Shown here: positions 1-8,318 of the stretch, in pieces
Numbering within the stretch: position 1 is the first letter of the stretch
Layout: each line of letters starts with the position of its first letter
The notes under the pieces: model-generated
What the model was told of the DNA's origin: nothing
The model's database searches: none
Seen by the model: the letters and a program-made list of their open reading frames with translations, nothing else
Made by a program: the position numbers and the translations under genes
Source of the DNA: Burkholderia pseudomultivorans
GTDB lineage: Bacteria > Pseudomonadota > Gammaproteobacteria > Burkholderiales > Burkholderiaceae
Direction of reading: 5' to 3'
Assembly (NCBI RefSeq): GCF_001718415.1
Contig: NZ_CP013377.1
Location: 2,852,001-2,916,000 of the forward strand
Length of the DNA: 64,000 nt

Positions 1-185
1 CCTACGGGATCGCGTCATCGGTCAAGCTCGCGCCGGATACGGTCATGCGCATGCTGGCGCGCGACATGGCCAGTGTGCAGCGCGGCATCCACGAGTTGAA
101 TGTCGCGCTGCGCGAGTTCGAGGATCTCGACAAGGTCAGGGACTGGTTGAAGGACGTGAAGCGCGGGAGTCGCTTCGATGACTAG
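1..185 (+). CDS. C-terminal fragment of an unidentified protein
   Basis: The window opens inside a plus-strand reading frame (in frame from base 3) that ends at the TAG at 183-185, giving 60 residues of a C-terminus. The tail is charged and probably helical, with stretches such as RMLARDMASVQRGIHEL and KVRDWLKDVKRG. It converges with the LysR gene on the opposite strand, 15 bases away. I do not recognise the family, and the 5' part lies outside the window, so no function is assigned. Confidence 0.5.
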   Translation, partial: YGIASSVKLAPDTVMRMLARDMASVQRGIHELNVALREFEDLDKVRDWLKDVKRGSRFDD

Positions 186-200
186 CGGTAAACCCGCCCA

Positions 201-1097
201 TCACCCCATATCGCGCATCAGCTCCACAAGCCGCTCGCGCAGCCAGCGATTCGCCTGGTCCTGATCGGCGCTGCGATGCCAGTAGCAGAAGTATTCGAGG
301 CCGGGCATCTCGAACGGCAGTTCGAGAATGCGCGCCGGATAGCGCTGCAGCAGCCGCAGCGGCGCGGTCAGCGCGAGATCGCCGCGCATCGCGATCAGCG
401 GCGCGACCATGTAGTGCTGCACGCGCATCTGGATGTTCCGGCGCAGCCCGAGCCGCGTCAGCTCCGCATCGACGTGGCCGCTGCCCTTGCGGCGGCTCGA
501 CACGTGGATGTGCCCCATCGCCAGATAATCGTCCATCGACAACACGTCGCCGTCGAACGGATGACCGTCGCGGATCATGCACGCGTAGCGGTCGCGCACG
601 AGCGGCGCCTGGTGCAGGTGCGGGTCGCCGATCAGCGGCGCGTCGATCGCGATGTCGACGGAGCCGTTCGCCAGCGCGGTCGCCACTTCGCGACGGTCCA
701 GCGTATAGCTGCGCACATGCATGCCGGGCGCATGCCGCTGCAGCAGTTCGCCGAGCGCGGGCAGCAGCAGCGCTTCGGTCAGGTCGCTCATGCTCAGGCG
801 GAACACGCGCGTCGACGACGCCGGATCGAACACGTCGCCTTCGTGTGCGCTCGAATCGAGCAGCTGCAGCGCCTCGCGCACGCGGCCGACGATGTTCTCC
901 GCCATCGGCGTCGGCATCATCCCGGCCGGCGTGCTGACGAACAGCGGATCGTTCAGCGATTTGCGCAGCCGCGCCAGCGCGTTGCTGACGGCAGGCTGCG
1001 TGAGGTTCAGCACTTCGGCCGCGCGCGTCAGGTTGCGCTTGTTGTAGATCGCGTCGAATACGACGAACAGGTTCAGGTCAATCTTCGATAGGCGCAT
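201..1097 (-). CDS. LysR-type transcriptional regulator
   Basis: A 298-residue LysR-family activator/repressor. The N-terminal winged helix-turn-helix is clear (NLTRAAEVLNLTQPAVSNAL, about residues 20-40), followed by a NodD/SyrM-like effector-binding domain. The start at MRLSKIDLN is supported by an AAGGAGG ribosome site just upstream; a much longer open frame continuing upstream lies over the acyl-CoA dehydrogenase and is not real. It is the last gene of a minus-strand run and starts 74 bases after the dehydrogenase stop, so it probably regulates, and may be co-transcribed with, the acyl-CoA operon. The effector is unknown. Confidence 0.9.
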   Translation of the reverse strand: MRLSKIDLNLFVVFDAIYNKRNLTRAAEVLNLTQPAVSNALARLRKSLNDPLFVSTPAGMMPTPMAENIVGRVREALQLLDSSAHEGDVFDPASSTRVFRLSMSDLTEALLLPALGELLQRHAPGMHVRSYTLDRREVATALANGSVDIAIDAPLIGDPHLHQAPLVRDRYACMIRDGHPFDGDVLSMDDYLAMGHIHVSSRRKGSGHVDAELTRLGLRRNIQMRVQHYMVAPLIAMRGDLALTAPLRLLQRYPARILELPFEMPGLEYFCYWHRSADQDQANRWLRERLVELMRDMG

Positions 1098-1171
1098 CGC
1101 CGGGCCTCCTTGCCGGCATGTTACGGCGTGCGCCGCCGGTTCGTCCATGTCGGTGCCGCGTGGCCCGGTGC

Positions 1172-2416
1172 TCAGCCGCGCGGCGGCGGCGTCAGGTACG
1201 GCGCCGTCGCGCCGCGCTCGCCGCCCTTGATCTCCATCCGCGCGATCGACTGCAGGTGCACCTCGTCCGGACCGTCGGCGAAGCGCAGCGCGCGGCCCCA
1301 GGTCCAGTGATCGGCGAGCGGCGTGTCGGGACTCAGGCCCATCGCGCCGAACAGCTGCATCGCGCGGTCGCATACGGTCGTATGCACGTTCGGCACCAGC
1401 GCCTTGATCATCGAGATCTCCTTGCGCGCCGCCTTCGCGCCGACCTTGTCGATCATCCACGCGGCCTTCAGCACGAGCAGGCGCGCCTGGTCGATCTCGA
1501 TGCGCGAGCGCGCGATCCATTCGCCCACCGTGCCGTGGCGGTTCAGCGGCTTGCCGAACGCCTCGCGCGACTGCGCGCGATCGATCATCAGTTCGAGCGC
1601 GAGCTCGGCCGCGCCGATCGAACGCATGCAGTGATGGATGCGGCCCGGCCCGAGGCGCGCCTGCGCGAGCGCGAAGCCGCTGCCTTCTTCGCCGAGCAGG
1701 TTGCTCGCCGGCACGCGCACGTTGTCGAAGGTGATCTCGCAATGCCCTTCCGGCGCGACGTGATTGACGACCGTGATGTTGCGCACGACCGTCACGCCCG
1801 GCGTGTCGCGCGGCACGAGGATCATGCTCTGCTGCCGGTGCGATTCCGCATCGGGATCGGTCTTGCCCATCACGATGAAGATCCGGCAGTTCGGATGCGC
1901 GGCGTTCGTGATGAACCACTTGCGGCCGTTGATCACGTAGTCGCCGCCGTCGCGCGTGATCCGCGTCGTGATGTTCGTCGCATCCGACGACGCGACGTCG
2001 GGCTCGGTCATCGCGAACGCCGAACGGATCTCGCCGCGCAGCAGCGGCATCAGCCACTGCTCGCGCTGCGCGGGCGTCGCGAACATGTGCAGCAGCTCCA
2101 TGTTGCCGGTATCCGGCGCATTGCAGTTGAACACCTCCGAGGCCCAGCCGACGCGCCCCATGATCTCCGCGAGCGGCGCATATTCGAGGTTGGTCAACCG
2201 CGTGCCGGGCTCGTCGTCCTTCAGGTGCGGCAGGAACAGGTTCCACAGCCCTTCGGCCTGCGCGCGCGCCTTCAGCTCTTCCATGAACGACACCGGATAC
2301 TGCCCGGCATGCACTTCGTCGTTCCACTGGCGAATGCGCGGCACGATGTACGCGTCCATGAACGCGCGCACGCGGCCGCGCAGTTCTTCCACTTTCGGGG
2401 TATAGCCAAAGTCCAT
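1172..2416 (-). CDS. Acyl-CoA dehydrogenase, ACAD10/11-like group
   Basis: A 414-residue FAD-dependent acyl-CoA dehydrogenase, full length for the family. Typical signatures are AFAMTEPDVASSDATNI and the nearby WFITNAAHPN segment of the middle beta domain, and the C-terminal helical domain with QLFGAMGLSPDTPLADHW. It should oxidise an acyl-CoA thioester to the enoyl-CoA, passing electrons to ETF. It follows two short-chain dehydrogenases and a kinase of the ACAD10/11 N-terminal type. In animal ACAD10/11 that kinase domain is fused to the dehydrogenase, which points to hydroxyacyl-CoA rather than ordinary fatty-acid substrates (inference). Spacing to the upstream SDR is 24 bases. Confidence 0.92.
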   Translation of the reverse strand: MDFGYTPKVEELRGRVRAFMDAYIVPRIRQWNDEVHAGQYPVSFMEELKARAQAEGLWNLFLPHLKDDEPGTRLTNLEYAPLAEIMGRVGWASEVFNCNAPDTGNMELLHMFATPAQREQWLMPLLRGEIRSAFAMTEPDVASSDATNITTRITRDGGDYVINGRKWFITNAAHPNCRIFIVMGKTDPDAESHRQQSMILVPRDTPGVTVVRNITVVNHVAPEGHCEITFDNVRVPASNLLGEEGSGFALAQARLGPGRIHHCMRSIGAAELALELMIDRAQSREAFGKPLNRHGTVGEWIARSRIEIDQARLLVLKAAWMIDKVGAKAARKEISMIKALVPNVHTTVCDRAMQLFGAMGLSPDTPLADHWTWGRALRFADGPDEVHLQSIARMEIKGGERGATAPYLTPPPRG

Positions 2417-2440
2417 GATCGACTCCTCGATTCGGTTCCG

Positions 2441-3199
2441 TCAGTAAGCCGAGACGCCGCCGTCGACGGCGACGGCCTGCCCGGTCAGATAGGTGTTTTC
2501 CTTCGCGCACAGCATCAGCATCGTCGCGACGACTTCGTCGGGCCGGCCGAGCCGCTTCATCGGCGAACCCTGCGCGAGAAAGTCCTGCCGGTCGCCCATG
2601 TCGCTGTCGGTGACCATCGGCGTCGTGCTGTAGAACGGACACACCGCATTCACGCGAATGCCGTGACGCGCGTATTCGAGCGCGGCCGTCTTCGTCAGCC
2701 CGACCACCGCGTGCTTGGCCGCCGCGTAGGCAGCCAGCTTCGGCGCGCCGCCGAGCCCCGCCATCGACGCGACGTTCAGGATCACGCCTTCGCGCTGCGC
2801 GAGCATCTGGCGGATCTGATGCTTCATCCCGAAGAACACGCCCTTCGCGTTGACCGCGAAGCTCATGTCGAGATCGGCTTCGTCGGTGTCGACCAGCGCC
2901 TTCATCGGCGGCGCGATGCCCGCGTTGTTGATGCCGACGTCGAGACGCCCGAAGCGCGCCGCGGCGGCCTCCACGAGCGCGGCGACGTCCGCTTCGCGGC
3001 GCACGTCGCAGCGCTGCGCGATCACCTCGGCGCCCGCTGCGCGCAGCGGCGCGACGACGCGTTCGAGCCCGTCCGCGTTCAGGTCGCCGAGCGCGAGCCG
3101 CGCGCCCATCGCGGCCAGCTCGCTCACGAGCAGCGCGCCGAAGCCGCTCGCGGCGCCGGTGATCATCACGGCCTGTCCGGCGTAGCTGTCGAGCTTCAT
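2441..3199 (-). CDS. Short-chain dehydrogenase/reductase (NAD type)
   Basis: A 252-residue classical SDR. The Rossmann glycine motif TGAASGFG is at residues 14-21, NNAG at 91-94, and the catalytic Ser145, Tyr158 and Lys162 (YAAAK) are present. Asp39 after the second beta strand predicts NAD(H) preference. It probably oxidises a hydroxy or reduces a keto group on the acyl substrate of this operon. It starts 7 bases after the second SDR, so the two are almost certainly co-translated. The exact substrate cannot be read from sequence. Confidence 0.9.
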   Translation of the reverse strand: MKLDSYAGQAVMITGAASGFGALLVSELAAMGARLALGDLNADGLERVVAPLRAAGAEVIAQRCDVRREADVAALVEAAAARFGRLDVGINNAGIAPPMKALVDTDEADLDMSFAVNAKGVFFGMKHQIRQMLAQREGVILNVASMAGLGGAPKLAAYAAAKHAVVGLTKTAALEYARHGIRVNAVCPFYSTTPMVTDSDMGDRQDFLAQGSPMKRLGRPDEVVATMLMLCAKENTYLTGQAVAVDGGVSAY

Positions 3200-3206
3200 C
3201 GCGCGC

Positions 3207-3971
3207 TCAGATCGTCAGGCCGCCATCGACGACGATGCATTCGCCGTTCGTGTAGCTCGCCGCGTCCGACACGAGATACAGCACCGTGCCGGCCATCTCG
3301 CGCGGCTCCGCATGGCGACGCAGCGGGATCTTCGCCATCCAGGCCTCGTAGATGGCCTTGTCCGCGAACAGCGCGCCGGCGAACTTCGTCTTCGTGAGGC
3401 CCGGCAGCAGCGCGTTCACGCGGATGCCGAACGGCCCGCACTCCTTCGCGAACGCCTTCGTCATGTTGACGACCGCGGCCTTCGTGATCGAATAGATGCC
3501 CTGCCGGTCGCCCGGCTGCAGCGCGTTGACCGACGCCGTGTTGACGATCGCGCCGCCGCCCTGCGCCTTCATCAGCTTGCCGGCCTCGACCGACATGAAG
3601 AAATAGCCGCGGATGTTCACGTCGACGGTCTTCTCGTACGCGGCGAGATCGGTATCGAGGATGTGGCCGAAATACGGATTCGCGGCCGCGTTGTTGACGA
3701 GGATGTCGAGACGCCCGTGCCTGCCGCGCACGGTTTCGAACGTCGCGGCGATGTCCTCGAGCCGGCCGACGTGACAGGCCAGCGCCTCGGCCCGGCCGCC
3801 CGCCGCGACGATCTCGTCGGCGACGGCCTGGCAGTCGTCGAGCTTGCGGCTCGACACGATCACGTGCGCGCCGTGCTGCGCGAGCAGCTTCGCGATTTCC
3901 TCGCCGATGCCGCGGCTCGCCCCCGTCACCAGCGCGATCTTGCCGGTCAGGTCGAACAGATTGCTTGCCAT
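3207..3971 (-). CDS. Short-chain dehydrogenase/reductase (NADP type)
   Basis: A 254-residue classical SDR with TGASRGIG at residues 16-23, the catalytic Ser147, Tyr160 and Lys164, and NNAA at 93-96 in place of the usual NNAG. Arg42 in the SSRK segment after beta-2 suggests NADP(H). The start at MASNLFD was chosen because GGAGGAG lies at correct spacing before it; the longer start 15 bases upstream would put this ribosome site inside the gene. It is 37 bases downstream of the kinase-like gene. A second SDR with opposite cofactor preference beside it suggests a redox-separated pair of steps (inference). Confidence 0.9.
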   Translation of the reverse strand: MASNLFDLTGKIALVTGASRGIGEEIAKLLAQHGAHVIVSSRKLDDCQAVADEIVAAGGRAEALACHVGRLEDIAATFETVRGRHGRLDILVNNAAANPYFGHILDTDLAAYEKTVDVNIRGYFFMSVEAGKLMKAQGGGAIVNTASVNALQPGDRQGIYSITKAAVVNMTKAFAKECGPFGIRVNALLPGLTKTKFAGALFADKAIYEAWMAKIPLRRHAEPREMAGTVLYLVSDAASYTNGECIVVDGGLTI

Positions 3972-4008
3972 GCTTCGCTCCTCCATGAATGTTGTGTTCT
4001 GCCGGCGC

Positions 4009-5043
4009 TCAACGATGCGCGTCGATCACGCGCACGGCCTCGCCGGCGAGCCGGCCGGCCATCGCGCCGACCCGCAGCGCCTGCGCGCTCGACGCATTGC
4101 CCTGCAGCGCGCGCGCCTTCACGCCCTGCACGATCGCCGCGAGCCGGAAAAAGCTGAATGCGAGATAGAAGTGCCAGTCGCGAATCGGCGCGATGCCGCG
4201 CAGCGCGCAATAGCGCTCGACGATCTGCGCTTCGTCCGGCACGCCGAGCGCGGCGCGGTCCTGCCCCGCGATCCCCCGCACCTGGCCGTCGGCCGGCAGG
4301 CGCAGGCACATGCAGAAATACGCGAGATCGGCGAGCGGATTGCCGAGCGTCGACAGCTCCCAGTCGAGCACGGCCTGCACGCTGTAGCTGTCGCGCTCGA
4401 ACATCAGGTTGTCGATCCGGTAGTCGCCGTGCACCAGCGACGGCCGGCCTGCGTCGTCCGGGCAGGCCTTCGGCAGCCAGTCGATCAGCGTTTCCATCGC
4501 GTCGATCCGTTCCGTCTCGGCCGCGCGATACTGCTTGGTCCATACGCCGATCTGCCGCTCGAAGTAGTTGCCGGGCCGGCCGTAGTCGGCGAGTCCGACC
4601 GCGTCGACGTCGACGTCGTGCAGCGCGGCCATCGTCTGCAGCACCGCGTCGTAGCAGGCTGCACGATCGGCCTTCGGCAGCTCCGGCAGCGCGGGATCCC
4701 AGAAGATCCGCCCGTCCTCGTAGCTCATCACGTAGAACAGGCTGCCGATCACGTCGCGGTCCTCGCACAGGTGATACGGATGCGCGACCGGCACCGCGGT
4801 GCCCGACAGCGCGCTCAGCACGCGGAACTCGCGATCGACCGCGTGCGCGGACTTCAGCAGTTCGCCCGGCGGTTGCCGGCGCAGCACGTAGCGGCCGCTG
4901 CGGGCGTGCAGCAGAAAGGTCGGGTTCGACTGGCCGCCGGCAAACTTCTCCGCATCGACCGGCCCTTCGAATCCCGGCACATGGTCTTCCAGATAGCGCG
5001 CAAGGCGGGCAACGTCGAGTTGCTGGGTGGTGTTCGTCGTCAT
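4009..5043 (-). CDS. Aminoglycoside-phosphotransferase-fold kinase, ACAD10/11 N-terminal type
   Basis: A 344-residue APH-fold kinase. The catalytic loop HGDYRIDN is at residues 205-212 and the metal-binding DWE at 227-229, followed by LGNPLADLAY, the signature of the ACAD10/11 N-terminal-like group rather than of true antibiotic kinases. In animal ACAD10/11 and in bacterial levulinate catabolism, related kinases act on 4-hydroxyacyl-CoA, and a partner then removes phosphate to give an enoyl-CoA. The adjacent acyl-CoA dehydrogenase fits this (inference). It lies 18 bases after the histidine phosphatase. Annotation as a drug-resistance gene would be wrong. Confidence 0.87.
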   Translation of the reverse strand: MTTNTTQQLDVARLARYLEDHVPGFEGPVDAEKFAGGQSNPTFLLHARSGRYVLRRQPPGELLKSAHAVDREFRVLSALSGTAVPVAHPYHLCEDRDVIGSLFYVMSYEDGRIFWDPALPELPKADRAACYDAVLQTMAALHDVDVDAVGLADYGRPGNYFERQIGVWTKQYRAAETERIDAMETLIDWLPKACPDDAGRPSLVHGDYRIDNLMFERDSYSVQAVLDWELSTLGNPLADLAYFCMCLRLPADGQVRGIAGQDRAALGVPDEAQIVERYCALRGIAPIRDWHFYLAFSFFRLAAIVQGVKARALQGNASSAQALRVGAMAGRLAGEAVRVIDAHR

Positions 5044-5061
5044 CGTCGCGATCGTTCGTGG

Positions 5062-5736
5062 TCAGCCGTAGGTTCGAAACGCGTGTCGCTCCGGATCCTC
5101 CAGATGCGGGATGCCGTTGAACGACGCGACGTGGAACGCTTCGGCGTTGAAGAAATACTGCGAAATGCTGCTGTTGCGAATCTGCAGGTTCAGCGCGATC
5201 GCGCTCGCCGGCGGCGCGGCCAGCACCTGCTGCAAGGTGACGGCGATCGGGCCGCCCGAACTCACCGCGAGCACGCGCTGGCCGCCGCCGTGGCGGATCG
5301 CGGCGCGCGCGTCGGCGACGCGCTGCTGGAAGTGCGCCCAGGTCTCGGGCGCGGCGGGCCCGAGCTTGTCCTCCGACCACAGCTGCAGCAGTTGCCTGAG
5401 CGCCCGGAAATAGTCCTTCATCGATCCGGCCGCGAGCTGCGCGAGCGCCGGGTAGTCGCTGGCCGCCACCGCAAACAGCCCGTGAAAATCGTATTCGTCG
5501 AGGCCCGGATGGCGATCGCAGGCAGCGTCTTCGCGCCCCATCCCGCGCAGGATCGCCGCGAGCGTCTGCGTGTGCCGGTTCAGCGTGCCGCAGATCAGGC
5601 GGTCGAACGCGAGGCCCTGCCGCGCGAAATACTCGCCGAGCCACACGGCCTGCTGCTCGCCGACGGCGGACAGCCGGTCGTAGTCGTCGGTGCCGAACGA
5701 CGCCTGCCCGTGCCTTACCAGATAGAGTTCTGCCAT
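5062..5736 (-). CDS. Histidine phosphatase family protein
   Basis: A 224-residue phosphoglycerate-mutase-like phosphatase. The phosphohistidine motif LVRHG is at residues 6-10 and a second conserved block, SSGGPI, is present near residue 150. I start it at MAELYLV, since the 70 extra residues available upstream look unlike protein. It is the first gene of the minus-strand acyl-CoA operon. Whether it removes phosphate from the product of the neighbouring kinase or has a separate role is unknown. Animal ACAD10 also carries a phosphatase-like (HAD) domain beside its kinase, so the pairing is suggestive. Confidence 0.85.
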   Translation of the reverse strand: MAELYLVRHGQASFGTDDYDRLSAVGEQQAVWLGEYFARQGLAFDRLICGTLNRHTQTLAAILRGMGREDAACDRHPGLDEYDFHGLFAVAASDYPALAQLAAGSMKDYFRALRQLLQLWSEDKLGPAAPETWAHFQQRVADARAAIRHGGGQRVLAVSSGGPIAVTLQQVLAAPPASAIALNLQIRNSSISQYFFNAEAFHVASFNGIPHLEDPERHAFRTYG

Positions 5737-5933
5737 CGCATGCCAGCCAGATCGGAACAGAAGGCCCAGCATAGCGACCGGGATTGCATTTTTGAAATTT
5801 ATTTTCTGAATCAAACAGTATTCATCGAATGAATTCCGCCGTGCGGGCGGCCGGTTCGCCGGCTGTCGGGCGTCGCGGCACAGGAATTGCGGTATCCGCG
5901 GCGTCGTGTCGACTTTATTCAAGGAGGAGTGCG

Positions 5934-6089
5934 ATGCTCGGAACAATACTTATCGTCATACTGATCCTGATCCTCATCGGCGCCTTTCCTGCGTGGCCGC
6001 ACAGTCGCAGCTGGGGCTACTGGCCGTCGGGGACCGTCGGGCTGATCGTCGTCATCGTCGTGATCCTGGTGCTGATGGGCCAGATCTGA
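5934..6089 (+). CDS. DUF3309-type small membrane protein
   Basis: A 51-residue hydrophobic peptide with two predicted membrane segments (about residues 4-19 and 33-49) joined by a short loop containing WPHSRSWGYWPSG, the hallmark of the DUF3309 family. A strong AAGGAGG ribosome site at 5921-5927 decides the start. It is encoded alone, divergent from the acyl-CoA operon and convergent with the quinone oxidoreductase. Members are common in proteobacteria, but no function has been shown. Confidence 0.85.
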   Translation: MLGTILIVILILILIGAFPAWPHSRSWGYWPSGTVGLIVVIVVILVLMGQI

Positions 6090-6122
6090 CGTCCTCCACC
6101 GCCGGCGGGCGGCGAGGACGTC
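6088..6122. terminator. Candidate bidirectional hairpin between convergent genes
   Basis: A perfect 9-bp inverted repeat (GACGTCCTC / GAGGACGTC) with a GC-rich interior sits between two convergent genes and overlaps the DUF3309 stop codon. It lacks a T-run on either side, so it is at best a weak intrinsic terminator. Confidence 0.35.
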
Positions 6123-6142
6123 GCAGGCAAGGCGCCGACCGG

Positions 6143-7204
6143 TCATGCGGCATGCCGGTCGACCGCGGCCTGCAGCGACCGATCCGCCGCCGGCGTCACC
6201 AGCACGATCTTGCCGATGTGGCGCCCGGAGTCCATCAGCGCATGCGCGGCGCGCGCATCGCGAAGATCGAACAGCCGATAAACCTGCGGCTTCACGCTGC
6301 CTTGCCGGATCAGCGGCCACACGGCCGCTTCCAGTTCGCCGATGATCTGTGCCTTCTCCGCGTGCGTGCGCGAACGCAGCGTCGAGCCGATATGCGTGAG
6401 CCGCTTCGTCAGCATCGGGAACAGGTCCAGCTCCTTCGCCGGCCCCTTGATCACGCCGATCTGCACGATGCGGCCGTTGACCGCCGCCGCCGCGAAATTG
6501 CGTGCGACGTAGTCGCCGGCGATGATGTCGACGATCACGTCGACGCCCTTGCCGTCCGTATGGCGCGCGACCGCTTCGACGAAATCCTCGCGGCGGTAGT
6601 CGATCGCGTGATCGGCGCCGAGGCGCACGCTCGCGTCGCGCTGCGCGTCCGAGCCGACGGTCGTGATGATCTTCGACGCGCCGAACGCCCTGGCGAGCAT
6701 CGTCGCCGTAGTGCCGATGCCGGACGCGCCGCCGTGGATCAGCACGCTTTCGCCGGCCGTGAACCGGCCGCGCTGGAACAGGTTCAGCCAGACCGTCATG
6801 AAGGTCTCCGGCATTGCCGCCGCTTCGGCCATGCCGAGGCCTTGCGGAATCGCGAGCGTGTTGTGCTCGTCGGCCACCGCATATTGCGCATAGCCGCCGC
6901 CCGGGATCAGCGCGCATACGCGATCGCCGATCGCGAAGCGCGTGACGTCGCGCCCGATCGCGACGACCTCGCCCGCGATCTCCAGGCCCGGGATGTCGGA
7001 CGCGCCCGGCGGCGGATCGTACAGCCCCTTGCGCTGGAACACGTCGGGGCCGTTCACGCCGGCCGCGTGTACGCGGATCAGCACTTCGCCGGGGGCCGGC
7101 GACGGCACCGCGCGCGTGGTGGGCACCAGTACTTCGGGGCCGCCGGGACGCACGATCTCGATCGCGGTCATGTCGGCGGGCAGGGTTTGCATGTCATCAA
7201 TCAC
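6143..7204 (-). CDS. Zinc-free MDR-family NAD(P)H:quinone oxidoreductase
   Basis: A 353-residue medium-chain dehydrogenase/reductase. It has the QOR-type motif ESVLIHGGASGIGTTA for NADPH binding, and lacks the catalytic zinc cysteines of alcohol dehydrogenases. It should reduce quinones or enones with NADPH. The frame begins at a GTG (7204); ATGs at 7192 and 7171 are equally possible because none has a convincing ribosome site. It is divergent from a LysR gene, with an inverted repeat between them, so it is a likely target of that regulator. Confidence 0.88.
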   Translation of the reverse strand: MIDDMQTLPADMTAIEIVRPGGPEVLVPTTRAVPSPAPGEVLIRVHAAGVNGPDVFQRKGLYDPPPGASDIPGLEIAGEVVAIGRDVTRFAIGDRVCALIPGGGYAQYAVADEHNTLAIPQGLGMAEAAAMPETFMTVWLNLFQRGRFTAGESVLIHGGASGIGTTATMLARAFGASKIITTVGSDAQRDASVRLGADHAIDYRREDFVEAVARHTDGKGVDVIVDIIAGDYVARNFAAAAVNGRIVQIGVIKGPAKELDLFPMLTKRLTHIGSTLRSRTHAEKAQIIGELEAAVWPLIRQGSVKPQVYRLFDLRDARAAHALMDSGRHIGKIVLVTPAADRSLQAAVDRHAA

Positions 7205-7235
7205 GATATGATCCTCAACGTCGTCGATGCGCGGC

Positions 7236-7260
7236 CGATTCGCGGACCTTCCCCGAATCG
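7236..7260. promoter_or_regulatory. Candidate LysR operator
   Basis: CGATTCG and CGAATCG form a perfect 7-bp dyad separated by 11 bases, the usual geometry of LysR-family sites. It lies in the 160-base gap between the divergent quinone oxidoreductase and LysR genes. Binding is inferred, not shown. Confidence 0.5.
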
Positions 7261-7364
7261 CGGCATCGCCATGGGTGTGAAGGCAGTCTAGGGGCGATGC
7301 CGCGCGCCGGCACGCAGCGAATTGCCGGTCGGGGAATGCAAAAATGCATCAGTCTGGACAATCG

Positions 7365-8237
7365 ATGAACTGGGACGACGCGCGCGTCTTCCTCGCGATC
7401 CATCGCGAGCGCACGCTGCGCCGCGCGGCGCAGACGCTCGGCGTCGATCAGGCGACGGTCGGCCGGCGCCTCGCGACGCTCGAGCACCAGCTCGGCGCGA
7501 CGCTGTTCCTGCGCTCGTCGAAGGGCTATCTGCCGACGCCGGTCGGCGAACTGGCGCTGCGCGCCGCCGAGGCGATGGAGCAGCACGCGCACGAGCTGGT
7601 CCGGCTGACGCAGGGCGTCGACCGGCGGCTCGCCGGCGACGTGAAGGTCACGACGACCGATGCGCTCGCAATCGAGTTCGTGATGCCGTCGATCGCGCGG
7701 CTGCATGCGAAGCATCCCGACGTATGCGTGTCGCTGAATACGTCGACGCAGGTCCTGAACCTCGCGAAACGCGAGGCCGACATCGCGGTGCGCACCGTGC
7801 GGCCCGCCAACCCCGATCTCGTCGCGCGCCGCCTCGCCTGCTGGGACATGGGACTGTTCGCATCCCCCGACTATCTGCAGCGGCACGGCGAGCCGACCCG
7901 CGGCACCGCCTTTGCGGGACACGACCTCGTCGTCTACCAGCCGTATATCGATGCGAGCCGCCGGCCGGCCATTGCCGGCGAGCCGATCGGCGACGCACGC
8001 ATCGTCGCGCGCATGAATTCGAGCCTGATGATGCGCGCCGCGCTGCGCGCGGGCCTCGGCATCGGCGAGATTCCCGTGTACATGGGCGAGCGCGACGGCC
8101 TCGTGCGCGTGTGGCCCGGGCAGCTACGCGAAGCCCCGTACGAAGTCTGGCTCGTCACGCATCGCGACCTGCGCCACACCGCGCGCATTCGCGCGACCAT
8201 CGACGAGATCGTGTTCGCGTTCGACGCGCCCCGATAA
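7365..8237 (+). CDS. LysR-type transcriptional regulator
   Basis: A 290-residue LysR regulator with an N-terminal helix-turn-helix (TLRRAAQTLGVDQATVGRRL) and a substrate-binding effector domain. I use the ATG giving MNWDDARVF, the normal N-terminus of this subgroup; an upstream ATG at 7344 adds seven residues and cannot be excluded. It is divergent from the quinone oxidoreductase and probably controls it and itself through the dyad at 7236-7260. The effector is unknown, perhaps an electrophile or quinone (inference from the partner gene). Confidence 0.9.
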   Translation: MNWDDARVFLAIHRERTLRRAAQTLGVDQATVGRRLATLEHQLGATLFLRSSKGYLPTPVGELALRAAEAMEQHAHELVRLTQGVDRRLAGDVKVTTTDALAIEFVMPSIARLHAKHPDVCVSLNTSTQVLNLAKREADIAVRTVRPANPDLVARRLACWDMGLFASPDYLQRHGEPTRGTAFAGHDLVVYQPYIDASRRPAIAGEPIGDARIVARMNSSLMMRAALRAGLGIGEIPVYMGERDGLVRVWPGQLREAPYEVWLVTHRDLRHTARIRATIDEIVFAFDAPR

Positions 8238-8318
8238 GCGGCGGCCGAGGCGCGGTCGGGCCCGCGGCTGCGCGAGGTCACGCGCGCCAGCTGCCGCAAG
8301 CGCCTTGCGCCGCGCGGC

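Noticed and set aside
1118..3397. Long plus-strand open frame of more than 700 codons
   Set aside because: It lies entirely opposite a clear acyl-CoA dehydrogenase and SDR, is dominated by Arg, His and Ala, and has no domain; it is a GC-rich shadow of real genes.
3972..3986. Five-residue N-terminal extension of the second SDR
   Set aside because: The longer start would place the GGAGGAG ribosome site inside the gene and has no site of its own.
4009..5043. Aminoglycoside resistance gene
   Set aside because: The kinase has the sequence features of the ACAD10/11-type group and sits in an acyl-CoA operon; there is no sign of antibiotic resistance.
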